This document shows, piece by piece, positions 1-11,077 of a stretch of 64,000 bases of DNA. The notes under the pieces were generated by a model, which did not search any database, was not told where the DNA came from, and was given only the letters and a program-made list of their open reading frames with translations. This stretch comes from Syngnathus acus (taxonomy: Eukaryota > Chordata > Actinopteri > Syngnathiformes > Syngnathidae). The stretch is taken from assembly GCF_901709675.1 (NCBI RefSeq), contig NC_051093.1, forward strand, positions 4,423,053 through 4,487,052, given 5' to 3'. Numbering within the stretch: position 1 is the first letter of the stretch; each line of letters starts with the position of its first letter. The translations under genes were made by a program, and so were the position numbers.

Positions 1-1304
1 GTTCTTTTATTCTCATTCTAAAAACCGTCGAGTCAAAAAAAGGGAGCGACTGCCTTTTGCTTCAATCGTCAATACGTCACATGACCCAATCCATGAAAGG
101 TGATGCTCGTTACCTGAGATTGATAAAAGTAGGTGGAGCTTTCTACATATTTCATAAAGAACCAGCAGGGGGCGCACTGAATTTTCCTCCTTTGAATAAG
201 TTTGCCGTTTTTGTAACCGCACTTAAAAGTGTGCATGCGAAAAATCCACACGGGACGCATAGTCGTCTTCGTCTCGGACCTTGCAGGTCCAGTTTAGTAT
301 TTGTCCGTTTTATGGCACTTAGTGTGAATACCTCATTGAAACGCTGACCTCATCCGCATCGCATGCCGTTTCGTTTGCTGTGCAATGTTTGAAATACCTC
401 CTTCAAGGCCGCAGTGGATTAAATAATGTTTGTGCCGATGTGTAGCACACACCGTCAACTACCTCATCACAACAGTAAATGTAGACTTTCTCTTTTCTTT
501 AAAAAAAAAAAAAAGAAAACCACACAGTGTGTCCTTTAATTTCAATAACTCCTGTGACTGAAGTTTTTTAAAATATGGGTGCTTGTTGTTTCCCCTTCCT
601 GAAATAATTTATATCACAACAGTGTTGTTGAACATGCTAAAATAACTCAAATACAGATTTGTGCTTGCATGCCCTAACAAAGCCCCCCACCCGAATGTTA
701 CAGTGTGTCCCAAATGTTATTTGGAGTTTAACGGAAAGTGCGTTCTTCGCTTCCGAACAAAGCACACTGACTGTATTTTTTGGAGGGATGTTTTATTTAA
801 TAAACTTTCTGACTCCCAAGAGAAGGCTGCTGATGACTATTGTGAAGATTAAAGTGATCTAATATACGTTTATAGCTGCAAACAGAAAGGCTGGAGATGA
901 ATGTCATTTCAAATTCGCAATGACAGCAAACGTTCCATCCACGTTTTACACCCCTATTGACATGTGTCAGTTTAGCGACTTCTGGCTTCACCAAGACGCC
1001 AAATTGTCTGTCTTCATTTTGATACAGTAGCGCTCAAGTCACCGTTACAGCTGATTTTGGCATTTTATTTGCTATTTTGAGCTCTTTCTGAAACACCCTA
1101 AAACGCCACAAAATGGCACCCAAGCTAAGAGAAAAGCAGTGCTTAGGCACCATCTTGTTGCCAAGGAACTATGAAGGGGATACTGTACCAAAGTCCTCAT
1201 AGAAAAGTAGCGCTTAGGCGCCCCCTTGTGGCACATATCGGTCATTTCAATCCTCCAGCAACTCAGCTTCTACATAAACCTAAAGTGTCCACATTAGAGT
1301 CCCG
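1..1304. other. Non-coding flank and probable 3' UTR of the zinc-finger gene
   Basis: No supportable coding exon is visible here. On the minus strand an AATAAA lies at 1069-1064, about 240 bases beyond the zinc-finger stop, so roughly 1050-1304 is a likely 3' UTR. Two diverged copies of a short unit containing GCTTAGGC lie about 70 bp apart (around 1129-1165 and 1200-1235). The second carries the CCCCTTGTGG string common in fish dispersed repeats. A 14-base A run lies near 500. The rest is unassigned. Confidence 0.5.
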
Positions 1305-4300
1305 CTAAATAGTGCCATTCTTGTGCCTCAGCAAATGACGCAGCAGTTGCGTCTTGGCCTCGAACTTCTTCCCGCATTCGCCGCAGCCGATGTGCGTTCG
1401 TATGAGGTGATTCCTCATGCTGCCCTTCTGCGCGAACCTCTTTCCGCAAAAGCGACACACGAAGCGTTTGTCGCCCGTGTGCACCACCATGTGGGTCTGG
1501 AGCGCCGACTGGCTGGCCCAAGTCTTCCCGCAAAGGCGGCACTTGTTGGGGGCCACCTCGCACTTGTGGTGCTTTAACTTGGCCTTGCTCTCAAATTGCT
1601 CCTTGCACACGTCGCACCAGTACGGCTGGTGGGCTCTTTGGTGCACCATCAGGGTGTTGGGGTTGTAGAATGAAATGTTGCAGCGTAAACACACGTATTT
1701 TTTTCCACTGGAACTTGAGCTCGTTTGTACTGTTAATTTGTCCTGCCCGTCTTCGACAATGAATTCGAAACATTCGTCCTCGGCGTCGTGTTCCGATTGA
1801 ATGGCTCGCTCTCCGGTGCCATTAGTGTCATAAGGATTCTTACTGTCTGCCTCCATCGAGACGTCCGCCGGCCACGCTGGCGTTTGCTCCAGTTCCTCCG
1901 AGAGGAGCTCTTCGTTGTCTGTTAAAAAACATAAAATAGAAAGATGCTCAGATGTCGGACTGTCACAACACAAACAAAATTTAAGGCACATTTAGAAAGT
2001 ACTGTGGACTGTGCTAAATCATTTTCAAAAGCATATCAGAACATCTGAAATTTATTTGGGGTGAATCAGACATTTTGTCCACTGAAATGAATGTGACCAG
2101 AGGGTGTGTACACTTGTGCAATCACTATACGTATCTCCTAAATAATTTCATTTTATCCATTTAGCTGCATGTAGATCAAGTTTTATAATGACTTAACTTA
2201 GTCTGATTTTTTTATATAATAAAACCTAGCATTTTATTAATTATATATATTTAAATTAATCACCCGATTAATCGTTTATCAGAATTTCATTCCACCAAAT
2301 ATTGGAAACAGCCTTAATAATATTATGTGTAAAAAAGACAATGGTTACAAAACATATGGTTTTGTAATAAAGTTTATTTTTGGAGCCTGTTGAACAAGTT
2401 GCTTACAAAAACTACATACAATGGAGCAAAACAACAGAGACGGGATTTGACGATTCGCCAACTTTCGCGGCCTGGTCCACTCACTGACACCGGGCGACTG
2501 GCCGAGTTTCTCCCTGATCTGGTCGGCCACGTGAGTATCTTCCATGCTGTCCGTGCATCTCCATCTTCCATTTCCCTGGACTGAGACGTGACGCAAAATG
2601 TGTGTTATTAACCATGACATCGATTTTTAAAAAATATTTTTCATTTTTTTGAATTTATGTTTTACTACTACTAGCAATACAATACTGGGGAGTGGAGTTT
2701 GTTTTTAGTTCAAATATACACAAAACATACTCATGCGGCACACATGCATCTGCCCTTTTCAGTACAATATAGCTATAATAATAAAAATAAAAGAATACGC
2801 ACCAAAAACTTTTACATGTAGTCTTGATTTGAAGCCGATCGCCTCTCGATCACGCAACCCGTCACAAAAATTAAGGGTGAGAAGAAGTTTTATCTCTTTT
2901 TACATTTCGCTGGTCATTTAACTCGAGCGTAAATTGTTTTTTTAACATTAAAGTGCTGTCTGGGCAAACTATTTTATGGGTGGCAATTGAATTTCCACTA
3001 TTAAATAAAAAATTGTATGTTGTCCACCTTCCCATAATCCTGACATGTAATGACGGGATAAATTCCTCCCTCACTAAAATGGAAAAAAAATCACATGAAG
3101 GTATTTTATCATACTTTCTTCCTCATTTATCAGACACGTAAGCATAACTTACCGACAGAGTCCATCACGGCCCCCAGCAGAGCGGCGGCGGCGTCCACGC
3201 TTGGCTTGCTTATCGGCGGCCTACGACCATACACGGCGTCCACCAAGTCGAACCAGCGCCACGCTTTGGTCCTGTTCTGCGCTTTTATTTTGCGATACTT
3301 CAAGCGCAGCTTCTTGCACTTCAACTGGCACTGGGCGCACGTCCGCCAGAAGCCCTTGGCGGCCATCCGCTGCGAGACCAGCTGGAAAACCCTCCTGTTG
3401 CGAGCCGCGCCAACGACCTCCCGCTGCACCTTGTCCTCGGCGAGGATACCGAGGAAGGTCTGCACTTCCTGGAAAGTCCAGGGTGCGCTGTTGTGTGCTG
3501 ATGTTTTCCGGAAAAAGGCAACATAAACCGTTTTTAATTCTTTCGCCGCCAATCTTCACTTTTACTTCTTGACTCTTAGTCAACCGACTAAAGATTTGAC
3601 TACTTTTCAAGATTGATTAATTAATCTTTTTTTTTTTTTTTAAATATGTTTTGATGGAATGGGAAAATCTTGCTGTGTAAGTCCTGAAGCACTTGTGCTT
3701 ATTGCAATCAGGTTGGGAACTTCATATGACTTCAATTCAAGACCGATTGTATTAACCACATATTCAAACTAATTTCTGACCCTTTAGCCAATTAGGAAGT
3801 CGCCATGTTGTTACCAGACAGAAAAAGAGGAGTAAATGGTTGAATGTTTAAGTGTCTGCCTTGTGGCACCATGCTGCCCCTCAAAGGTACACCTTGGTAC
3901 TACAACAGATATCAGGAGACTAATTATTCATGTGAGCTGTGCCATGTTTGTCATCAAATATAGCGCACACACTAGAAGAGCAAAATGAAGAAACTTTTTT
4001 TTATGTCTTCTCTCACGTTTTTTTAAAAGATCTGCTAGTTTGCTAAATATTGCCATGCCTGTATTTCACTTACTTTCTTGACTGAGTGTTTCCTGCGAGA
4101 AGCTGCCAGCAGCGCCCTCCAAATAATCTTCCACTTTGACCTGAATCACATCGACGTTCTCAGAGTCGGACCCGGTTATCAGAACCTGCGAAATGGAGCA
4201 GCCACAATGAAAATGTTTTCGTTTTACTCCCCCCCAAGTACAGGACAGCTCCAATGGCCTTACCTGGGAGAGTTCATGGTTGTGGCAATCTGCAGGACTG

Positions 4301-5616
4301 ATGTCCTTTATGTAAAGCTTCCTTCCGTCAGGTGTAACTCGCACTTTGATGGTGAATGGACAACGTTTCGCATCAGGGCTACGATAAAAAATTTACTTTG
4401 CTAAGTAACAGTTTTTCCAGTATAACAAAAAAAATATATATATCACAATATCAATTATTCTGATTTGTTGTGGGGTCTTATCTCAGTGTAATTGTAAAAA
4501 CTTACCATTTGCTGCCAAGGGCGCATGCAAAGTCCAGCTCGGCGAACACTAAATCGTCACTGAACGATTTATTCCTCGCCCGCTTTTTGGCATTCTCCAC
4601 GGTCCTGGAGCTACGCCTGTAAAGCTCCACAAAATTGGACCTCTGCCATCTTTTAATGGCCTTCGAGAAAGACTCAAAACTGTGAAACTCAGTGCCTTTC
4701 TCCAAATCCTGTGCTTCGCACAGAGTGAAACAGTCAAGAGGCGTGGACATAACCATATCCTGCAGAGAACAAGAAAATCATTATAGCTGCAGCGTGAATA
4801 AAGAGACACGGAATATTCGACACTCACATCATCTACTTTCTGAACATCAATCTTTTGATTAACACGAGATCTGTCTTTCCACAGGTTAAGGCACCAGTCC
4901 TTTCCAAATACTCCCTCGATAACTGGAGAGACAGACTCTAGAAGAAAAAAAAAAACCAGACAACGATTTAAGAATATGTGTCTGTTTCTGTGTAAAATTA
5001 TTAGCCATCCTTGTCATGGATTACTGCACATAATATTGTATTACAAAAGCTATTTGTGTCTGACAATAGATTGTTTAATGTGATCACTGCTTGTTAAGCT
5101 CCCTAAAGACAATTAAAAAAAAAATACTGTTATGTGGACAAATATGGAATGCATCGTATGTCTATCACAAAAATCCCCGATATCTGTAGTTTATATATAT
5201 ATATATTTTTTTGCTCACGATTACATTTAATGCAATAGTAATTATTGTTATTAAATTAATTATTAGTATGCCATTGGTAGTATTATTTCCAATTTAATGC
5301 CAAAGGTGTGCGTAATACAAGGAGCGTGCATGTAAACAAACGACCATCTACCGTTAACGTCGTCGTCCGTCTGGATGGCGACGGTACGGTGCCTCCCAGG
5401 TAGCCCGGGTGTCTCACTCCTAGCCGCTGTCAACTCGCACTGCAGCGTGTCAACCTTTTCTGTCAAGGCCGAGTTGAGCGTCTTGAGCCGTGACAGCTCC
5501 AAACGCAGCTCGACGGTGTCCTCGTCCACTACCTTGCAAAGCTCGACCATGGCGGACTCGGCCATTGCGTCCATGATGGAGGAAAGCTTGGAATGAAGAG
5601 CTATGTTGAGCTCCAT
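1305..5616 (-). CDS. Composite zinc-finger protein: coiled coil, FAR1/SWIM-N-like domain, SANT-like domain, C2H2 fingers
   Basis: Coding exons read as complement(join(1305..1918, 3153..3497, 4074..4185, 4264..4378, 4506..4759, 4828..4937, 5352..5616)), 604 aa. All junctions are GT-AG with matching phases. Residues 1-70 (MELNIALHSKLSSIMDAM...) look coiled-coil and resemble the first exon of many fish zinc-finger genes. About 135-248 resembles the FAR1-like N-terminal module of ZSWIM proteins, with SSRTVENAKKR, FACALGSKC and a terminal CHNHELS that could bind zinc. About 287-360 is a Myb/SANT-like helical segment starting APWTFQEVQTFLGIL and rich in basic residues. About 475-600 holds five zinc fingers; the second ends HHKC, so it is a variant type. 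Acidic residues dominate 401-460. It is probably a nuclear DNA-binding regulator; targets are unknown. It starts head-to-head with VAC14. The exact orthologue was not recognised. Confidence 0.82.
1919..3152 (-). other. Last intron of the zinc-finger gene
   Basis: Intron between the SANT-like exon and the C2H2 exon, flanked by GTAAGT and TTTTTTAACAG on the minus strand. It contains the possible alternative exon at 2345-2580. At 2093-2130 there is a short fragment beginning GGGTGTGTACACTTGTGC that resembles the 5' end of the dispersed repeat also seen at 9.5 kb. The rest is AT-rich. Confidence 0.6.
2345..2580 (-). other. Possible alternative 3' exon or exon remnant inside the last zinc-finger intron
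   Basis: In the 1.2-kb intron between the SANT-like exon and the finger exon, a TCTCAG acceptor at 2582-2581 opens a segment whose phase fits the upstream exon. It would add 78 residues including MEDTHVADQIREKLGQSP, ending at TAA 2347-2345. An AATAAA at 2378-2373 lies just before that stop, which makes it awkward as a normal terminal exon. It could give an isoform lacking the zinc fingers, or be a decayed exon. Confidence 0.25.
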
Positions 5617-6185
5617 CTCTTTGGAAAGTGTTTCTGAAAACGTCCGTACGTGTCACAAAAAGTGTCTTGGTATGTAAAATAAAACTGCTTTGGAGTAAAA
5701 TAAAAACGGGTTTCGAGATGACAATGATGAAGGAAAGTCTGCCCCTCAAGTCAAGCGGAACCAAACGGGTAAGAGCAGACGTGACGTAATGACGTACGGC
5801 TTCTTCTTCTTCGGTGGTGTTTGTTGACGGTTAGCAAACCAACTGTCACATGCATTACCGCTACTGGAGTGTAGGACGGGAGTTAATGCAAGAATAAACA
5901 AAATAAAATACGCGTGTAAAAAGGTGGTTAGTTCATTACGTTATTCTTAATACATAAAATGAATAAGTACAAAAATTAAAAAAAATTGTATTCGCTAAAC
6001 GTGACGTATTTCTTTCCGCCGGAAGCAACCGGTCAGCTGCGTCGCATTTACTCGCCGCTTCCTGGTTCTCTTGACGTCTCGTTACCCGTGACAAATTCTT
6101 CTAAATGCATTGTTTCTCTCGCTGTTTCCCCTAACCTTCAAAGGGACTACACACAAAGACTTTTGCTCGGATCTCCGCTGCGATC
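5617..6185. promoter_or_regulatory. Bidirectional promoter between the zinc-finger gene and VAC14
   Basis: The two start codons diverge across 569 bp. Near 5780 there is TGACGTAATGACGTA, two overlapping CRE/ATF-like cores. At 5999-6025 there is another TGACGTA followed by TTCCGCCGGAAG, two inverted ETS cores. Near 6073 there is a further TGACGTC. CRE plus ETS sites without an obvious TATA box are typical of housekeeping promoters. Start sites are inferred, not seen. Confidence 0.55.
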
Positions 6186-8531
6186 ATGAACACGGAGAAG
6201 GACTTTACGCCGCTGACGCCTAACATCGTCCGGGCTCTCAATGATAAACTGTACGAGAAGAGGAAGGTGGCGGCCCTGGAAATCGAGAAGCTTGTTCGCG
6301 AGTTCGTGGCTCAGAACAACTCCACTCAGATCCGACACGTCATCCAGATCCTGGCCTCGGAGTTCGCTTTGTCTCAGCACCCGCACAGCCGCAAGGGAGG
6401 ACTCATCGGTTTGGCCGCGTGCTCCATAGCGCTGGGGAAAGACTCGGGTCTGTATTTGAAGGAGCTCATCGAGCCGGTCCTCACTTGTTTTAACGACTCC
6501 GACAGCCGCCTGCGTTACTACGCCTGCGAGGCTCTCTATAATATAGTCAAGGTGGCCAGGGGTGCAGTTCTGCCCCATTTCAATCTCCTTTTTGATGGGC
6601 TGAGCAAGCTTGCAGCTGATCCGGACCCCAATGTCAAAAGCGGCTCAGAACTTTTGGACCGGCTCCTGAAGGACATTGTGACTGAAAGCAACAAGTTCGA
6701 CCTCGTCGCGTTTGTACCTCTACTAAGAGAGCGCATTTACTCCAACAACCAGTACGCCCGGCAGTTCATCATCTCCTGGATCCATGTCTTGGAGTCCGTA
6801 CCTGACATCAACCTGCTGCACTATCTCCCCGAGATCCTGGATGGCCTCTTCCAGATTCTGGGGGACAACAGCAAGGAGATCCGCCGGACGTGCGAGGTGG
6901 TGCTTGGCGAGTTTCTGAAAGAGATCAAGAAGACGCCGTCCAGTGTGAAGTTTGCTGAGATGGCCAACATCCTGGTCATCCATTGCCAGGTGGCGGATGA
7001 GACCAAGGTGACGAATGACCTCATCCAGCTGACCGCCATGACGTGGATGAGGGAGTTCATCCAGCTGGCCGGCCGTGCGGTGCTGCCGTACTCGTCGGGG
7101 ATCCTCACTGCCGTTCTGCCGTGCCTCTCCTACGACGACCGCAAGAAGAACACCAAGGAGGCGGCGAGCGCCTGTAACTACAGTTTAATGAAGCTAGTCA
7201 CTCCTGAGGACGACGAGGATGAAGAAGAGGAGAGAAGCGGAAGTGCCGAGTCGCCGTCGAGAGAAGACAAGGTCGACGACGGCGGCGGCGACGTGCTGAA
7301 CTCGTCGCAGGAAGCAGCGGGCTTCAGCAGCATCAGCTTCTTCACCCCTGCGAGCAGCGACAGGTCTCAGGTGACCCTAGACTTGGACGGTATTGTGCAG
7401 GTGCTGGACCGCCACCTCCATGACACGTCTACGGGCATGATGACGCGTATCGCCGTGCTCAAGTGGCTCTACCACCTCTACATCAAAACTCCACGCAAGA
7501 TGTTCCGTCACACAGACAGCCTCTTCCCCATGTTGCTCAAGACCCTCTCGGACGAGTCGGACGAGGTCATACTCAAAGATCTGGAGGTCCTGGCCGAGAT
7601 CGCGTCGTCGCCTGCCGGCCAGACGTATCCGGCGGTGACCTGCGACGGGGTCGACAACGGACCCGCGCTCAAAGTGCCGAACAAGGCGGCCAAGACCGGG
7701 GGCGCCGAATCCTCCCCGTCCACCCCAAGCATGAACTCCTACTTTTACAAGTTCATGATCAACCTCCTGAAACGCTTCAGCGCCGAGAGGAAGCTGTTGG
7801 AGAGCCGAGGGGCCTTCATCATCCGCCAGCTCTGCCTGCTCCTCCACGCCGAGAACATCTTCCACTCCATGGCGGACATCCTCCTCAAGGAGGAGGACCT
7901 GAAGTTCGCCTCCACCATGGTGCAGACGCTCAACACCATCCTGCTCACGTCGGCCGAGCTCTTCCAGCTACGCAACCAGCTGAAAGATCTGCGCACGGCC
8001 GAGAGCTGCGCGCTCTTCTGCTGCCTCTACCGCTCGTGGTGCCACAACCCCGTCGCCACCGTGTCGCTCTGCTTCCTCACGCAGAACTACAAACACGCCT
8101 ACGACCTCATCCAGAAGTTCGGCGGGCTGGAGGTGACTGTTGACTTCCTGATGGAGGTGGACAAGCTGGTGCAGCTGGTGGAAAGCCCCATCTTCACCTA
8201 CTTGCGCCTCCAACTGCTGGACGTGGAGAGCAACCCGTACCTGATCAAGGCACTGTACGGACTGCTGATGCTGCTTCCGCAAAGCCAGGCCTTCCAGCTG
8301 CTCTCGCACCGCCTGCAGTGCGTGCCCAACCCGGAGCTCATGCGGACGGTGGACGGGCCCAAGCGCGCCGACGCCAAGGAACACGACGCGGAGCGCAAGC
8401 GCGCCCCGCACGCCCACGTGGACTACGGCGAACTGCTTCGCCACTTTGACTGCGTGCAGGGTCAACACCTAGAGGTACGGCACCAGCGCTCGGGGCGCGT
8501 GGCCGAGCCGCCCGACAGGAAGCTGATATGA
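6186..8531 (+). CDS. vac14: Protein VAC14 homolog, intronless
   Basis: One uninterrupted frame of 781 aa with the VAC14 start [18 protein letters not shown] and the family C-terminus [11 protein letters not shown]. Length matches vertebrate VAC14 (about 782 aa). VAC14 is a HEAT-repeat scaffold on endolysosomal membranes that joins the kinase PIKfyve to the phosphatase FIG4 for PI(3,5)P2 turnover. HEAT-like helices fill residues 1-330. A variable acidic linker lies around 335-390 ([17 protein letters not shown]). The conserved block around [20 protein letters not shown] follows at about 430-460, then the C-terminal oligomerisation half. Mammalian VAC14 is split into many exons; here no intron, frameshift or premature stop is present, which fits a retrocopy that kept function or replaced the parent. 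The start is the first in-frame ATG and matches the family N-terminus. The 3' half is strongly G/C-ending in codon use. Confidence 0.95.
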   Translation: MNTEKDFTPLTPNIVRALNDKLYEKRKVAALEIEKLVREFVAQNNSTQIRHVIQILASEFALSQHPHSRKGGLIGLAACSIALGKDSGLYLKELIEPVLTCFNDSDSRLRYYACEALYNIVKVARGAVLPHFNLLFDGLSKLAADPDPNVKSGSELLDRLLKDIVTESNKFDLVAFVPLLRERIYSNNQYARQFIISWIHVLESVPDINLLHYLPEILDGLFQILGDNSKEIRRTCEVVLGEFLKEIKKTPSSVKFAEMANILVIHCQVADETKVTNDLIQLTAMTWMREFIQLAGRAVLPYSSGILTAVLPCLSYDDRKKNTKEAASACNYSLMKLVTPEDDEDEEEERSGSAESPSREDKVDDGGGDVLNSSQEAAGFSSISFFTPASSDRSQVTLDLDGIVQVLDRHLHDTSTGMMTRIAVLKWLYHLYIKTPRKMFRHTDSLFPMLLKTLSDESDEVILKDLEVLAEIASSPAGQTYPAVTCDGVDNGPALKVPNKAAKTGGAESSPSTPSMNSYFYKFMINLLKRFSAERKLLESRGAFIIRQLCLLLHAENIFHSMADILLKEEDLKFASTMVQTLNTILLTSAELFQLRNQLKDLRTAESCALFCCLYRSWCHNPVATVSLCFLTQNYKHAYDLIQKFGGLEVTVDFLMEVDKLVQLVESPIFTYLRLQLLDVESNPYLIKALYGLLMLLPQSQAFQLLSHRLQCVPNPELMRTVDGPKRADAKEHDAERKRAPHAHVDYGELLRHFDCVQGQHLEVRHQRSGRVAEPPDRKLI

Positions 8532-9285
8532 GGTCGCCCCCAAACTGGAAAAAAACAAAACTTGATGACTGGAACCAAATATGAGATTAGGAAGCTTGTA
8601 CATACACTGGCACGACAAGAATGTTCAGTTCACCTGTCTTTCGTTTTTGGTCCTCATTACTCTTTTTGTTGTTTTGGTTAAAGTGCATGAAAACTAATTC
8701 ACTGTCATTTACTGAACTATCAAGATTTCAATACATTTCTCAATGTTTATTATTGTGGTTTGCAGTGGTGTTTTGACAGATTTTTTTTTTTTTTTTAGTA
8801 GGTGTTTGCCTTCATTTTTTTTGAACTTTTTGTGACAAAGTCTTACACTGCTGCCCTTTGTGAATGAAAACAATGTTGTGACTCGCTGTAACACAATCAT
8901 GAGTTTTTCTGTCAGGCGGTACGAAGTATAGTATGAAGTCTTTTTTCCCCTCCTGCTTCTAAATTCACTTGTTCCATTCCATGTATTTCAAGCGAAACAT
9001 TTCATGCCATTGAGCACAATGATGATTTATTGTCATGTGAGCTATGCGTCACATGTTCAGAGCTGTGAGCCAGCTTATTCTCGGTATGCCTTTTATTCTT
9101 GTTACACACTGCTAGTTTTATAGCAACAGCTGGCCTAACATTCACTCTTTGTTTGTCTTTTTAATGCTAATATATTCCCTGGCTTTTGGCGTTATTCGTG
9201 TGTAAAGTTGCCAATAAAGCTAGAACACACGTGATGCTCGACGTGCCCTTAACCAAAAAGCAAATAAAACTCGAAAAAGACAAGT
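8532..9285 (+). other. VAC14 3' UTR with two poly(A) signals
   Basis: After the TGA the sequence turns AT-rich. AATAAA hexamers occur at 9213-9218 and 9263-9268, giving a 3' UTR of about 700-750 bases. No direct repeats flanking the whole VAC14 unit, and no long A tract after the signals, were found by eye. If this is a retrocopy, insertion marks are old or lie elsewhere. Confidence 0.55.
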
Positions 9286-11077
9286 AGAGCTAGTTCTGGT
9301 GTCATCTTTTTCTGTTACTCTTCATTCCGCGCCTAATCGCGATGCTCAATATTTTTTTAGCGTGAGTAGCACGTCATCAACAACACTTGGATTCAGTGGA
9401 TACAAAGAGTCTTCTGCTCAAAGATGTGACTAAAAAAAAGTCGGGAAAAACCAACAAGAACAGGAAAAGGTTATTTAGGCTTCATTTGAGGTAACTTAAA
9501 ACAAATTTGGCGGCGATTGGTTAATTCTGAACACCCAAAATGCTGGTTATGAGTGGGTGTGTACACATTTGCAACCACAGATTTTAATGAGGGGGAATGC
9601 TTTATATTGGTTCATTAATAAAGTGTGTACATTTGAAACAGGGGTGTGTAAACTTCTTATACGGCATCCACTCTTATGTATTGCATTTTATTACTATTTG
9701 CTGATTGGTTGGCAGACATCACATGGTTCCATTGTGACCTCGGGCTGGACAGTATGCATCTGTTGACTCCCGTCAGTTATCATGTCGGCTACATTATCTC
9801 TGAACTTTTGCCCCGTCACCCGTGCGGACAAGACGACAAATTTGGTCCGCCAGGATGAGTACAGATTAAGCTTTCACCGACAGAATGCACTCCAAGTAGC
9901 CTGATTGGACACACGCAGAGTGGAAGGCTTCCATTACTTGTGCGTCATCACAAAGGAATGCATTTGGCACTGGCGAAGCCCTAATAAAAAAAACAAAAAA
10001 CCGCAGGACCTAAAATTAGGACTAAATAGTTTCTAGACGACACCGTGCATTGTTTTTGCTTCACCTGCCTGGTTTTAAAGTGGCGGGCTCATCCTTAAAT
10101 AGCACTTTGTATGCTATACACTCCATTAGTGGTAAGAATTTGAACCCCACCGCCCAAGTGTCCCATCTCTACGTTAGCGTCCTATTTTGGGGAGCGCGTC
10201 AGTTCTTGTAATTTGCTTCCACAACAAAATACTGGATTACACTGAGTCAGGATAAGAATCTTTCGTTTCAATGGGCTTTTTAAAAATATGGTTGTCGTGG
10301 TTTTAAGGTAGAATAAGACTTGAGATTCTCATATTTTGTTGACCTAATTTATAAAAAGTCCCTTATTTAAATCCCATGTTTTTGTGATCTTAAAGGATTA
10401 TGCTAACAAATATAAAATATATACATATGCAACACAGGAACACATGAAATTCTAAATGTTTATTGTAAAACCGACAGCGCTCGGGTGTGTCTCGCTGGCT
10501 TGTGACACGGAAATGGATTTGTCATGTCTGTATTTATATTTATACATTTTATTGAGCGCGAATACTCAGCACATTTCACCAACAACAATTAAATCCCTAT
10601 TAATCTGCGTCTCACATGAGCGACGAGTAGCGTGTCGCCAGCTTTTTCATCACTCTTCTCAGATATCATAGAAGCAATCACGGCAAATATTCCAGCGTCA
10701 TCAATTCTTCCCTCCGCTGTCATAGCCTGACACGCTACCTCGTGAACAAAGCCTCGGTTCTATTTTCATGCGCCGTGTTGATTCGAGAACGTGCGATGCG
10801 CGTAGTCGGACAACGCCAGCCGACATGAGATACGCTTTTGGGAGCCGGGGTCTTAACACTTATTTCGGGGCTTAAAGATGGAGGTTGTCCTGAATTTAGG
10901 GGGGCGTGTCGGTGTGGGAGGGGCCAGCCCCTGCCTTGCTCATGGTCGCCGGACTACCTCACTGAGAGGTTGACCTCGCCGGACCTAACTGAGTGACTAC
11001 ATTGGATCTCTGACAGGCTTCCCGGAAAGACAGCTAGGCAGGACGCAAAGCGACAGCTCAAGATTCCTTTTCGATCC
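9286..11077. other. Intergenic region between VAC14 and the TRIM-like gene
   Basis: No coding exon is recognisable and in particular no RING-type cysteine cluster. The stretch holds one short internally deleted repeat copy (9545-9672) and AT-rich DNA to about 10450. A more GC-rich 250 bp before 11078 probably contains the TRIM-like promoter or 5' UTR. A possible acceptor CTCTGACAG ends at 11017, so an upstream non-coding exon cannot be excluded. Confidence 0.45.
9545..9672 (+). repeat. Short copy of a dispersed fish repeat (GGGTGTGTACAC ... GGGGTGTGTAAAC ends)
   Basis: The segment begins GAGTGGGTGTGTACAC followed by TTTGCAACCACA, and ends ACAGGGGTGTGTAAAC followed by TTCTTATAC. These two ends match a dispersed element common in fish genomes; related ends appear at 2093, 34031 and 46742 in this window. 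At 128 bp the copy is internally deleted. The class (non-autonomous DNA element) is from recollection of similar sequences, not from a search. Confidence 0.45.

Noticed and set aside
7377-7865. Antisense frame of 162 codons within VAC14
   Set aside because: It is the mirror of a G/C-ending coding sequence, with no start context or family similarity.
7968-8468. Antisense frame of 166 codons within VAC14
   Set aside because: Same explanation; high GC at third positions removes stops on the opposite strand.
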